Of a stretch of DNA of 64,000 bases, positions 26,811 through 34,281 are shown piece after piece. The position numbers and the translations under genes were made by a program. The stretch is from assembly GCF_025154055.1 (NCBI RefSeq), contig NZ_JAOALK010000058.1, positions 1-64,000 on the forward strand, in the 5' to 3' direction. This DNA is from Aquibacillus koreensis (lineage in GTDB: Bacteria; Bacillota; Bacilli; Bacillales; Amphibacillaceae). Under the pieces are notes generated by a model. That model worked only from the letters and a program-made list of their open reading frames with translations, did no database searches and had not been told where the DNA came from. Position 1 is the first letter of the stretch. Each line of letters opens with the position of its first letter.

Positions 26811-28010
26811 TCATGATCGTTCCGTTAGTCGATGTGCACATTCCGTTAAGAGCGCTACACCAATTGGTAATGCATCTTCATTAATCATAAAATCTGGATT
26901 ATGAAGGTTAGATTCTTTGATATTTTCTTTTGCACAGCCAAGGAAAAACATTGCACCAGGAATTTCTTTGGTGATATGACCAAAATCCTCTCCACCCATT
27001 CCAAAAGGCTCTTCGAAAATAGTCATCGATGGATATATTTCTTTCGCTACACTCGTAATTAAATCCGTAATAGCTGGATCATTATCTAATGCCGGTTCAC
27101 CATGTTCGATTTCTAAATCATACGATCCACTTAGTGGCTCCACTACCTTAGCAATGGATTCCAACTCTTGAATCAACTGATTACGGACGTCATTGGTATA
27201 GGAACGTAATGTTCCTATAATTGTAACGGTATCTGGAATGACATTAGCCGTTGTACCACTTTTTATTTCACCAACACTAATCGTACCAACCTCAAGTGGA
27301 TTCATTTTTCTACTAATCAAGCTATACATACCTTGTAGTACGAAGCTAGACATCCAAATCGGGTCGTGTCCTTGATGTGGATAACCACCGTGACTTCCCT
27401 TGCCATGAATAACGAGGGTAAAGTTATCGATATTTGCCATGCTAGGCCCTTTATTCACCTGTATATCTCCTGCATATCGCCACGGGCAAACATGAAGAGC
27501 GATAGCAGATTCTATATCGTTGATGACGCCTGACTTCAATACGTATGGCGCACCTGTTAGTCCATGTTCATCAGCACTTTCTTCTGCGGGTTGAAACAGG
27601 AGTTTAATTGTTCCATACAGTCTGTTCGCTTTCTTATCCTCTACTAATAGCTTTGCCGCACCTAAAAGCATTGCCATATGCGCATCGTGCCCACAAGCAT
27701 GCATAATGCCAGGGTGCTCCGATGCAAATTGAACACCTGTACTTTCGGTAATGGGTAGCGCATCCAAGTCTGCTCTTAACCCTATAACAGGGCCGCTTCC
27801 TCCAGAGATGGTTGCGACAACACCAAAGCCTGCTACACCCGTCTGTATATCTGTTACACCAATTTGTTTCAGTATTGCTTGGATAAATGCACTTGTATTT
27901 TTCTCTTGAAAGCTAAGCTCTGGATATCTGTGTAAGTGTCTGCGCCAATCGACTAAATGGGCTGTGATCATCTCTGACCTTGCTTTTATATCTAAACTTT
28001 CCTGTTGCAA
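26811..28010 (-). CDS. M20 family amidohydrolase, probable N-acetyl-diaminobutyrate deacetylase
   Basis: 399 residues of the M20 amidohydrolase group: metal motif HACGHDAHMAML, PAEE (catalytic Glu) and the late EPFGMGGEDFGH. Such enzymes remove acyl groups from N-acyl amino acids. In canonical ectoine catabolism the step after DoeA is deacetylation by DoeB, which belongs to a different family (aspartoacylase-like); no DoeB is present and this enzyme fits the gap. TTG start seven bases after GAGGAGGG. Confidence 0.85.
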   Translation of the reverse strand: MQQESLDIKARSEMITAHLVDWRRHLHRYPELSFQEKNTSAFIQAILKQIGVTDIQTGVAGFGVVATISGGSGPVIGLRADLDALPITESTGVQFASEHPGIMHACGHDAHMAMLLGAAKLLVEDKKANRLYGTIKLLFQPAEESADEHGLTGAPYVLKSGVINDIESAIALHVCPWRYAGDIQVNKGPSMANIDNFTLVIHGKGSHGGYPHQGHDPIWMSSFVLQGMYSLISRKMNPLEVGTISVGEIKSGTTANVIPDTVTIIGTLRSYTNDVRNQLIQELESIAKVVEPLSGSYDLEIEHGEPALDNDPAITDLITSVAKEIYPSMTIFEEPFGMGGEDFGHITKEIPGAMFFLGCAKENIKESNLHNPDFMINEDALPIGVALLTECAHRLTERS

Positions 28011-28084
28011 AGGAGCACCCTCCTCTCATAGCTACTTATATGAAAATCCCCCATTCGCTCTTTGGTGGATGTGTTAGTCCCTAA

Positions 28085-28173
28085 AGGGATGACCATGGCC
28101 TTTTTTCTTATACTTTGTACTTCATACTTTTCACTACGTCGATTACACTACTTCGTTAAAAATTTATGCTTTC
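28085..28173. repeat. Dispersed intergenic repeat, copy 2
   Basis: It shares CTTATACTTTG, TTTTCACTACGTCGA, AAAATTTATGCTTTC and GTACAAAAAG with 10372-10510. Its right end runs into the last codons and stop of the PLP-enzyme gene at 28174. Confidence 0.6.
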
Positions 28174-29373
28174 TTAATGTACAAAAAGATCTTTCGGTAA
28201 TGATTGGAACGCTTGCTCTAAATCGGCAATAAGATCTTCACTGTCCTCGATACCAGCTGAGTAACGTATGAGTCCCTCAGGAATTCCCATTGCTGCTCTT
28301 TCTTCTGGTGTACACTCCACGTGACTCGTTGTTCTTGAAGGTCCGACTACTGTTTCAACTGAACCAAGATTCGCCGCTTTATTCGCATATTTTAATTTCG
28401 GCAATAGGTGTCGAAGTGTATCTACTCCACCTTTAACCGCAAAGCTCAACATGCCACCAAAATCTCTCATTTGCTCTTTTGCGATGTCATGCCCTGGATG
28501 ATTTTCTAAACCTGGGTAAAATACGTCTTCCACAATATCAACCGTTTGTAAATATCGTGCAACCGCCATGGCATTTTCACACTGTTTATCAATGCGAAGC
28601 TTTAAAGTCTTCATACCTCTTAAAAGAAGATAAGCTGCCATCGGGTCTAATGTTGCACCGTTAATTTCACGATAGTGGTAAATGGCATCGACTAATTCTT
28701 TATCGCCACAAACGGATCCGCCTAACGCATCTGCGTGCCCACCTAAAAATTTTGTAGCACTATGAATCACTAAGTCTGCCCCCATTTCCAGTGGGTTTTG
28801 ATTCACTGGTGTAGCAAATGTATTATCAACAATAACAATTGCTCCTACCGCTTTACCTGCCTTAGCCATTCGCTCGATATCCGTGATTTTGACGGTTGGA
28901 TTTGTTGGACTTTCTAGATAAAGGACCTTACAACCTTTTGCTACCTCTTTTTCAATCGCTTCATGATCACCCGTATCACAAAGCTCAACATCTATTTTTT
29001 GTTTCGGTAAAAACTCTGTAAAAATCTTATTTGTTCCTCCATACGTATCTTTAATAGATACGACTCTGTCACCAGGATAAAGCAATGTTCCTAGCGTATT
29101 ACTAATTGCTGCCATTCCTGTCGAAAAACTAGTTGCTGCTTCAGCGCCTTCTAGATCACGTATTTTTTCTTCAAAGGCCTGCACAGTTGGATTTGTATTT
29201 CTCCCATATATATGACCCTGTTTTTTTCCTATTGCAACGTCATACCATTCGTCCATATCATCATACCCAAATGATACACTGTGAACGACAGGTACCTGTG
29301 TTGCCCCGAATGCTAACGAATCCTTTTCCCCTGCCCAGATTGCACGTGTCGAAAATTTTGGATTTCCCATCAC
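28174..29373 (-). CDS. Cystathionine gamma-synthase family PLP enzyme in the ectoine-type operon
   Basis: 399 residues of the Cys/Met-metabolism PLP family: Tyr56/Arg58 in HIYGRNTNPT, Asp183 in VDNTFATP, and PLP lysine Lys208 in SATKFLGGHADALGG. Enzymes of this family catalyse gamma-replacement or gamma-elimination. Lying between ectoine hydrolase and the M20 deacetylase, it might act on 2,4-diaminobutyrate, for example exchanging the gamma-amino group for water to give homoserine; that is inference. The last codons and stop fall in a dispersed repeat. GTG 29373 or ATG 29370 both fit the GAGGAGG site. Confidence 0.88.
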   Translation of the reverse strand: MMGNPKFSTRAIWAGEKDSLAFGATQVPVVHSVSFGYDDMDEWYDVAIGKKQGHIYGRNTNPTVQAFEEKIRDLEGAEAATSFSTGMAAISNTLGTLLYPGDRVVSIKDTYGGTNKIFTEFLPKQKIDVELCDTGDHEAIEKEVAKGCKVLYLESPTNPTVKITDIERMAKAGKAVGAIVIVDNTFATPVNQNPLEMGADLVIHSATKFLGGHADALGGSVCGDKELVDAIYHYREINGATLDPMAAYLLLRGMKTLKLRIDKQCENAMAVARYLQTVDIVEDVFYPGLENHPGHDIAKEQMRDFGGMLSFAVKGGVDTLRHLLPKLKYANKAANLGSVETVVGPSRTTSHVECTPEERAAMGIPEGLIRYSAGIEDSEDLIADLEQAFQSLPKDLFVH

Positions 29374-29429
29374 TATACATCCTCCTCTTTCCTTACATTA
29401 CCTTGCTAATAAAAGCATTGAATGCTATA

Positions 29430-30638
29430 TTAACTAATCCTTCCCCCATGTCGATTCATATCAAAGGGGTCTTGAATGATTAGCTCTCTTGGATAGTCAC
29501 AGAATGTTTCGCAACCTTTTTCTGTAACACGAAAAGATTCACTGATTTCAATTCCGTAATCATCAAACCATAATGCTGGAATTAAATGAAAAGTCATATT
29601 TGGTTTGATGATTGTGCTGTCTCCACGACGGATACTAGCTGTATGCTCTCCCCAATCAGGTGGGTAGTTAAGACCAACCGAATAACCAAGTCTTGCCTCT
29701 TTTTCAATTCCATGTTTCTTTAAACTATTTCTCCAGACACTTTCCACTTCCCCACATGTCATCCCTGGCTTTACCGAATCCAGTACTTCATTTAATCCAT
29801 TTACAACAATCGGGGTAATTTCTTGCAACTTATTCGATGGTTTTCCTAATGAAACCGTTCGCGCTAAAGGAACGTGATAGCGTTTATAACATCCTGCTAA
29901 TTCCACAATGACAGATTCGCCCTCTTTAAATGTTCGATCGGACCATGTAAGGTGAGGTGCACCCGTGTTTTCACCTGCAGGAAGTAAAGGAACGATTGCC
30001 GGATAGTCACCACCATGCTCTTTTGTTCCACTAACTACTTCATAATAAATCGTAGCTGCTGCATCACATTCTCGGACACCTGTTCGGATACTCTTTGCAC
30101 CTTCAGTCATTGCTTTATCTGCTATTTCTGCAGCTCTTTTCATGTATTCAATTTCTTGGTCTGATTTAATGATCCTTACATAATTCACTAATAAATCAGC
30201 ATCTTTGAAAATTGCATTTGGTAAACTTCTTTGCAGTCTTTCGTATGCCTTAGCAGTGAAATAGTAATTGTCTTTCTCCACTCCTACATAACGATTACCA
30301 TGTCCGATTTGTTTTAAAATTTCTCCAATAAAATCCATCGGGTGATACGTTTCCGATTGCACATAATAATCTGGATACGGAATGATATTGTCATCGTAAA
30401 TCCAAGTAGTTGCTCTAGCACCATTCGCATCTTGGTAACGCCCTATCCATAACGGTTGGGGCTCATCGATGATAATTACTAACATCTGATGGACATAAAA
30501 CGACCATGCATCGTAACCAGATAAATAATTCATGTTAGCGGGGTCCGTTATGAGTAAGACATCAATTCCACTTTCCGCCATCCTTTGCTTTGTCTTACTT
30601 AAACGGTCTTGATATTCAACAATGTCAAAAGAAAGCAT
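29430..30638 (-). CDS. doeA: Ectoine hydrolase (M24/creatinase family)
   Basis: 402 residues with a creatinase-type N-terminal domain and a pita-bread C-terminal domain. It agrees closely with what I recall of Halomonas DoeA: NMNYLSGYDAWSFYVHQ, HGGDYPAIVPLLPAGENTGA, APHLTW, CYKRYHVPLARTV, GLNYPPDWGEHTASIR and TFHLIPALWFDDYGIEISES. DoeA opens the ectoine ring to N-alpha-acetyl-2,4-diaminobutyrate in the cytoplasm. It is the first gene of a five-gene minus-strand operon. GAGGAGGGG precedes the ATG. A regulator gene of the PucR family lies upstream. Confidence 0.85.
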   Translation of the reverse strand: MLSFDIVEYQDRLSKTKQRMAESGIDVLLITDPANMNYLSGYDAWSFYVHQMLVIIIDEPQPLWIGRYQDANGARATTWIYDDNIIPYPDYYVQSETYHPMDFIGEILKQIGHGNRYVGVEKDNYYFTAKAYERLQRSLPNAIFKDADLLVNYVRIIKSDQEIEYMKRAAEIADKAMTEGAKSIRTGVRECDAAATIYYEVVSGTKEHGGDYPAIVPLLPAGENTGAPHLTWSDRTFKEGESVIVELAGCYKRYHVPLARTVSLGKPSNKLQEITPIVVNGLNEVLDSVKPGMTCGEVESVWRNSLKKHGIEKEARLGYSVGLNYPPDWGEHTASIRRGDSTIIKPNMTFHLIPALWFDDYGIEISESFRVTEKGCETFCDYPRELIIQDPFDMNRHGGRIS

Positions 30639-30962
30639 TGTTTCACCCCTCCTCTTTCATACGAGATTAGAAATATTGTGTTGATACTATACTATTAAAA
30701 TCGTGATCCCTTCGTAATGTTAAAATTGTATGAAAATTCAATTAAATACTTATACAACATTTTTGTTTGTTTTCCGTTAAATAATGTCTTTTTGAGTCAT
30801 TTACCTGTTTAAAAGATGAATTTACTCTCTTTTATTCTATTATTCATACCATTACCCATAAATCCTTCTCCCTATATAGCACGCTTCCCTCTCTATCGAA
30901 TTGGTAAACACCGCGCAACCTCGTTGCTTTCTAGAGCATAAAATAAGTGAAGACGCAAATAA
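30639..30962 (-). promoter_or_regulatory. Promoter region of the ectoine-type operon
   Basis: The 390-bp gap before doeA holds no gene. Its AT-rich part has an inverted repeat, TTGTAT (30726-30731) and ATACAA (30752-30757), with promoter-like hexamers TTAACA and TTTAAT downstream of it on the minus strand. This is a plausible binding site for the PucR-family regulator, by position only. Confidence 0.35.
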
Positions 30963-30989
30963 CCCCCAACAATTCTGTACAGTTGGGGG
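30963..30989 (-). terminator. Hairpin after the PucR-family gene
   Basis: CCCCCAAC pairs perfectly with GTTGGGGG (30963-30970 and 30982-30989). On the minus strand it is followed by TTATTTG. It lies 40 bases after the regulator stop and separates it from doeA. Confidence 0.65.
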
Positions 30990-31028
30990 TGATCTTACAT
31001 TATAAGAGACATAACATCATACTTTGGA

Positions 31029-32708
31029 CTATTCCAATTTTTTCAACATCCACAAGCGAATGCTTAATTCTAATAAAAATGAATCGTCCGAATCAATTAA
31101 TGATAAGTGCGTTAGCGATTCTATATTTCGTAAACGGTGTAGGAGCGATTGTCTATGCAAATTCAGTGCTCTTGCCGTTTGACTTACATTCCCTTTGTAT
31201 TTGTTATAAATAACAAACGTATGAATCAGATCAGTTTGCCGTTTCTTATCATAATCTACTAACGGTTGAATGGTATCTTTCACGATCGATGCTATTTCAC
31301 TTTTTTTTGAGATATTCATCAGTAAACGATTAATTTTTGTGTCTTCAAAAAAAGTGCGCTCGCCACGTCCATGCTGTTGGATTCCAATCTCCATGGTAGT
31401 TCGCGCCTCTTCATACCCTTCATAAAAAGCAAAGTTGTTTTGTTTTTCTGTCGCAACTCCCCACGATAATACAACTCCTGTTAATAGCTCACTTAACCTT
31501 CTTTCCATCGTATCTAAAAATTGATTGACTGTTTCCACATACGCTTCGTCTCCACCCTCTAAGTAAATAATAACGAGGTCTTCATCAAACGTAGTCATCG
31601 TTCTCTTTTTAAAAAGCTTACCTGCATAGGTAATTTCTTTTTGAACATAGTAATTGAAACTTTGAAGTGAAGAGCTCTTATCGGGGTGATCATACTTACT
31701 TTCGTGTTCCCTATTAGGAATTTCGATATCTCCAACTAGACAAATATAAGGTTTACTTAGATCATAGCCCAGTAATTTGCCTTTTGATAATACCTGATGA
31801 TCTACTTGCTCTTTCTGTTTCGCCAGATTTAGGACAAAATTATCCTTTAGACGAATTTCCGTTAATTCAATTGCATTTTCTTTTACAAAGTAAAGTGCAC
31901 ATGCTGTTAGCGCATGCTCCAATACATTCATAACAAACCACGATAACATTTTTTTCTGCTTTGGTTGAAATAAGAGGTATCCTTGTATTTTATGGTTGTT
32001 AATAATTTGAAGTTCAAAGAAGGATTCATCATTAATGGTGCATTTTTTCATATGATAATATAGTGGATGATCACTGAACTGCACATCAGTTAGAGGCGTT
32101 TTTAGTTGAAGATCATTGTTCTCGGTCCGTACATACTCCTGAAGTTCTTTCTCATCTATTTTTCTCGATGCACGTAATTCACCAGTTTGATCTGTTATTG
32201 CTAAAGGTATTTGAATATGTCTATAAATCGTATGCGCTATTTCCTTTAATCCTTTATCCTGCAGCACGCAATCAATCAGTTGTTGTCTTACCCGGTCTGC
32301 TTTTTGCCTTTCTCCTTGCCGCACTTCTGTTATTTTTTCCATTACCGTTTGAAGTACATCTGCAAATCGCACCTCCCAGGGAAGGTCAATAATAATGAAA
32401 TCTTTCTCTGCTGCCATTTGCAAGATTCGATCAGGAATATCAAAAATATAACGCCCCGTAGCTATAGCTAACACAGACGCCCCCGATTTTATAATATCAC
32501 GCACAAAATTCTCCAGTTGTTCTGGGTCACTTTCACACCCAATTCCTGTGCTTAGAACAAATTCGTTTTTTCTTACAAAGTTTTCCACAGGTGTTTCAAT
32601 TACAGAAACCCACTCCACTTGCTTATGGTCCATCACATTTTTCCCGGCTTTGACTTTGGCATTGTTCATAACCTGTAAATGAACAACATCACACACACTT
32701 AATCCCAT
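31029..32708 (-). CDS. PucR-family transcriptional regulator of the ectoine-type operon
   Basis: About 559 residues: an N-terminal PucR ligand domain (CDVVHLQVMNNAKVKAGKN...EFVLSTGIG), a middle GGDEF-like segment, and a C-terminal helix-turn-helix of the PucR/CdaR type (YNKYKGNVSQTARALNLHRQ). It resembles pucR at 51354 in layout but differs in sequence. Its position directly upstream of doeA suggests it senses ectoine or an acetylated intermediate. Known ectoine regulators (EnuR, DoeX) belong to other families. Start 32708 follows GAGGTGA. Confidence 0.82.
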   Translation of the reverse strand: MGLSVCDVVHLQVMNNAKVKAGKNVMDHKQVEWVSVIETPVENFVRKNEFVLSTGIGCESDPEQLENFVRDIIKSGASVLAIATGRYIFDIPDRILQMAAEKDFIIIDLPWEVRFADVLQTVMEKITEVRQGERQKADRVRQQLIDCVLQDKGLKEIAHTIYRHIQIPLAITDQTGELRASRKIDEKELQEYVRTENNDLQLKTPLTDVQFSDHPLYYHMKKCTINDESFFELQIINNHKIQGYLLFQPKQKKMLSWFVMNVLEHALTACALYFVKENAIELTEIRLKDNFVLNLAKQKEQVDHQVLSKGKLLGYDLSKPYICLVGDIEIPNREHESKYDHPDKSSSLQSFNYYVQKEITYAGKLFKKRTMTTFDEDLVIIYLEGGDEAYVETVNQFLDTMERRLSELLTGVVLSWGVATEKQNNFAFYEGYEEARTTMEIGIQQHGRGERTFFEDTKINRLLMNISKKSEIASIVKDTIQPLVDYDKKRQTDLIHTFVIYNKYKGNVSQTARALNLHRQSLLHRLRNIESLTHLSLIDSDDSFLLELSIRLWMLKKLE

Positions 32709-32889
32709 AAGTCTCACCTCACTCTTTCCATAGATTCATTCCTTTCTCCTAAGACAAGCATCAGAGATATTCATCTAATGCTAGTTTAGTATAATGGTAA
32801 GTTAGATACAAAACTTATGTGATAAATATGTCACGCAAGTCTTTCACCTTATATTTCTATTCAACAATGGAAGGCTTTATAACAATTTG

Positions 32890-33213
32890 TTATTCTTTCT
32901 GAATACCAAACCTTGCGTTTATCTCCCCTCTTAACAATTCTTTGCGCTGTTTTCTTTCTTCGGCACGTTTAGCCTTTACCATTTCCTGTCTAATTTCATA
33001 CGTTTGCACGCCTTCTTCGCGCTTATTCGCAATTTCGATTAACTGCTCCACATCCGCGAAGGAATACTTTCTGTTTCCTTTTGGAGATCTCTCTGGAAAT
33101 ATTAGTTTCCTTTCCTCATAATATCTAATCTGTCTTTCAGTAAGACCAGTTAGTTCACTCACTACACCAATTGTAATTACTTTCCTCTCTTTATAGGATG
33201 GTCCTCCAGTCAT
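32890..33213 (-). CDS. tnrA: Nitrogen regulator TnrA
   Basis: 107 residues of the MerR family. SYKERKVITIGVVSELTGLT, RQIRYYEERKLIFPERS and RKYSFADVEQLIEIANKRE align almost residue for residue with Bacillus TnrA as I recall it. The C-terminal EINARFGIQKE resembles the glutamine-synthetase-binding tail rather than GlnR's. TnrA acts when nitrogen is limiting. Start 33213 (MTGGPSYKE) matches the usual length; GGCGGTGA lies upstream. A perfect TnrA box precedes it. Confidence 0.88.
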   Translation of the reverse strand: MTGGPSYKERKVITIGVVSELTGLTERQIRYYEERKLIFPERSPKGNRKYSFADVEQLIEIANKREEGVQTYEIRQEMVKAKRAEERKQRKELLRGEINARFGIQKE

Positions 33214-33293
33214 ATGTTCACCGCCATAATTATGATTTGTAAATCGATAGATAACTATATTATACACCCTACACTTTTTCATCCATATCGTTA

Positions 33294-33310
33294 TGTAAGA
33301 AAATCTAACA
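33294..33310. promoter_or_regulatory. TnrA/GlnR box
   Basis: TGTAAGAAAATCTAACA matches TGTNA-N7-TNACA at every fixed position. It lies 81 bases upstream of the tnrA start and 110 bases upstream of the FbpA-like gene, so it could control either or both. Confidence 0.75.
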
Positions 33311-33320
33311 ACAAAAATCT

Positions 33321-33340
33321 GACAATTAAAAATAATTCTC
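33321..33340. promoter_or_regulatory. Imperfect inverted repeat, possible Fur-type site
   Basis: GACAATTAAAAATAATTCTC has arms GAxAATTA/TAATTxTC. It resembles but does not match the Fur consensus. It lies 80 bases before the FbpA-like gene and next to the TnrA box. Confidence 0.3.
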
Positions 33341-33419
33341 GTAAATGAATCTTACACAAATGATGCAAGGTCCTTTATCATCTTATAGAATGACATCTAA
33401 GGAAGGAGTGGATTTTTTT

Positions 33420-33599
33420 ATGGCATACCTAAAAAAGGCAGTAGACAAACAAAAGGCCGTTTTAATCCATCAACTTATTCAAGCAGGTGTCGTTAAAGAA
33501 GATGACATGGACATTTATCATAAAACGATTAGTGAAATCATGGAGGAATATCGATATGTAACGAACAAACAAACCCCCAGCGTTCCCAGGCGTGTATAG
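33420..33599 (+). CDS. FbpA-like small protein (paralogue 3), divergent from tnrA
   Basis: 59 residues: MAYLKKAVDKQKAVLIHQLI, then YHKTISEIMEEYRYV, closely related to 24027-24251 and 23520-23684. The ATG at 33420 is chosen by homology and an AAGGAGT site; a longer frame from 33345 adds 25 unrelated residues. Sharing an intergenic region and a perfect TnrA box with tnrA recalls the small TnrA-dependent ykzB-ykoL genes next to tnrA in B. subtilis; equivalence is unproven. Confidence 0.7.
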   Translation: MAYLKKAVDKQKAVLIHQLIQAGVVKEDDMDIYHKTISEIMEEYRYVTNKQTPSVPRRV

Positions 33600-33611
33600 T
33601 CTGTTATCATG

Positions 33612-33643
33612 AACATCGTAATTGATATAAAATGCGCAGTAAC
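33612..33643 (+). repeat. Dispersed ~30-bp motif (copy 2)
   Basis: It contains AATTGATATAAAATGCG, identical over 17 bases to copy 1 at 17081-17110. It lies 30 bases before a pair of structured repeats. Confidence 0.5.
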
Positions 33644-33669
33644 TCCTTACGGTATTTATGGGATGAGTG

Positions 33670-33805
33670 CTTGATCACCGCTCCGGAAAAACACTCGCTT
33701 TCCGTGGGGAACGCCTCAGCCTCCTCGCTCGCAAAGAACGCTCACTGCGGGGTCTTCAGACTGTTCCTTTCCCACAGGAGTCTCGTGTTTGTCCTCCGCT
33801 ATGTT
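33670..33805. repeat. Structured palindromic repeat A
   Basis: Outer arms CGGAAAAACAC and GTGTTTGTCC pair, with inner TGGGGAA/TTCC-CA arms. The core has CGCCTCAGCCTCCTCG and CACTGCGGGGTCTTCA. It belongs to a family also at 33933-34072, 50885-51003 and 51115-51325. GC content is well above the surroundings. Any frame across it is an accident of the repeat. Confidence 0.8.
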
Positions 33806-33932
33806 TGGCTATCTAGTAAAGCGAGAAGTAAGCTAGTCATTATTTGCGGAGTTAATGTACTTATAATGGCGGCAAAATGCATGGACTCATTTTGAAAAAG
33901 CTCATGTTCGATTTTACTAAAAGCAGTTACTA

Positions 33933-34072
33933 GCGGATCGAGTTAAATTGGCGACACTCCTGCGGGAACAGCGCGAGCCGAAGATCCACTCAGAAGCGAA
34001 CTTTCTTCTGAGTTAGCTGAGGCCGTGCCCGCGGAAAGGGAGCCAATTTCACTCGAGGAGCGGGTGCGTTAA
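33933..34072. repeat. Structured palindromic repeat B (inverted relative to A)
   Basis: Arms GAGTTAAATTGGC and GCCAATTTCACTC pair, then GCGGG/CCCGC. The core (CTCCTGCGGGAACAGCGCGA ... GAGGCCGTGCCCGC) is the reverse complement of the core in A and C. About 130 bases of plain AT-rich sequence separate A and B. Confidence 0.85.
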
Positions 34073-34281
34073 TTGCTCCACATGTTATAGAAAATCTGCA
34101 ATAATTTTAAGTGAGGAGTTCAAACTACTTAGGTGGTGAGGTATCTGCGTGATGCCTTTTTTTGTTGTCTAAATGAGAGGTCTGAGGTTATCCAATGTTC
34201 CATTCATAGGTCACACACACTACTCCACTTGTATGAATACAGTGTAATGAATGCATTTCATTTATGGAGTGGTGATTTTTT

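Noticed and set aside
33321-33340. Confident Fur box
   Set aside because: Only the arms resemble the consensus; several fixed positions differ, so it is kept as a weak candidate.
33632-33895. Reading frame of 87 codons
   Set aside because: It runs through structured repeat A, has no ribosome site and no plausible protein character.
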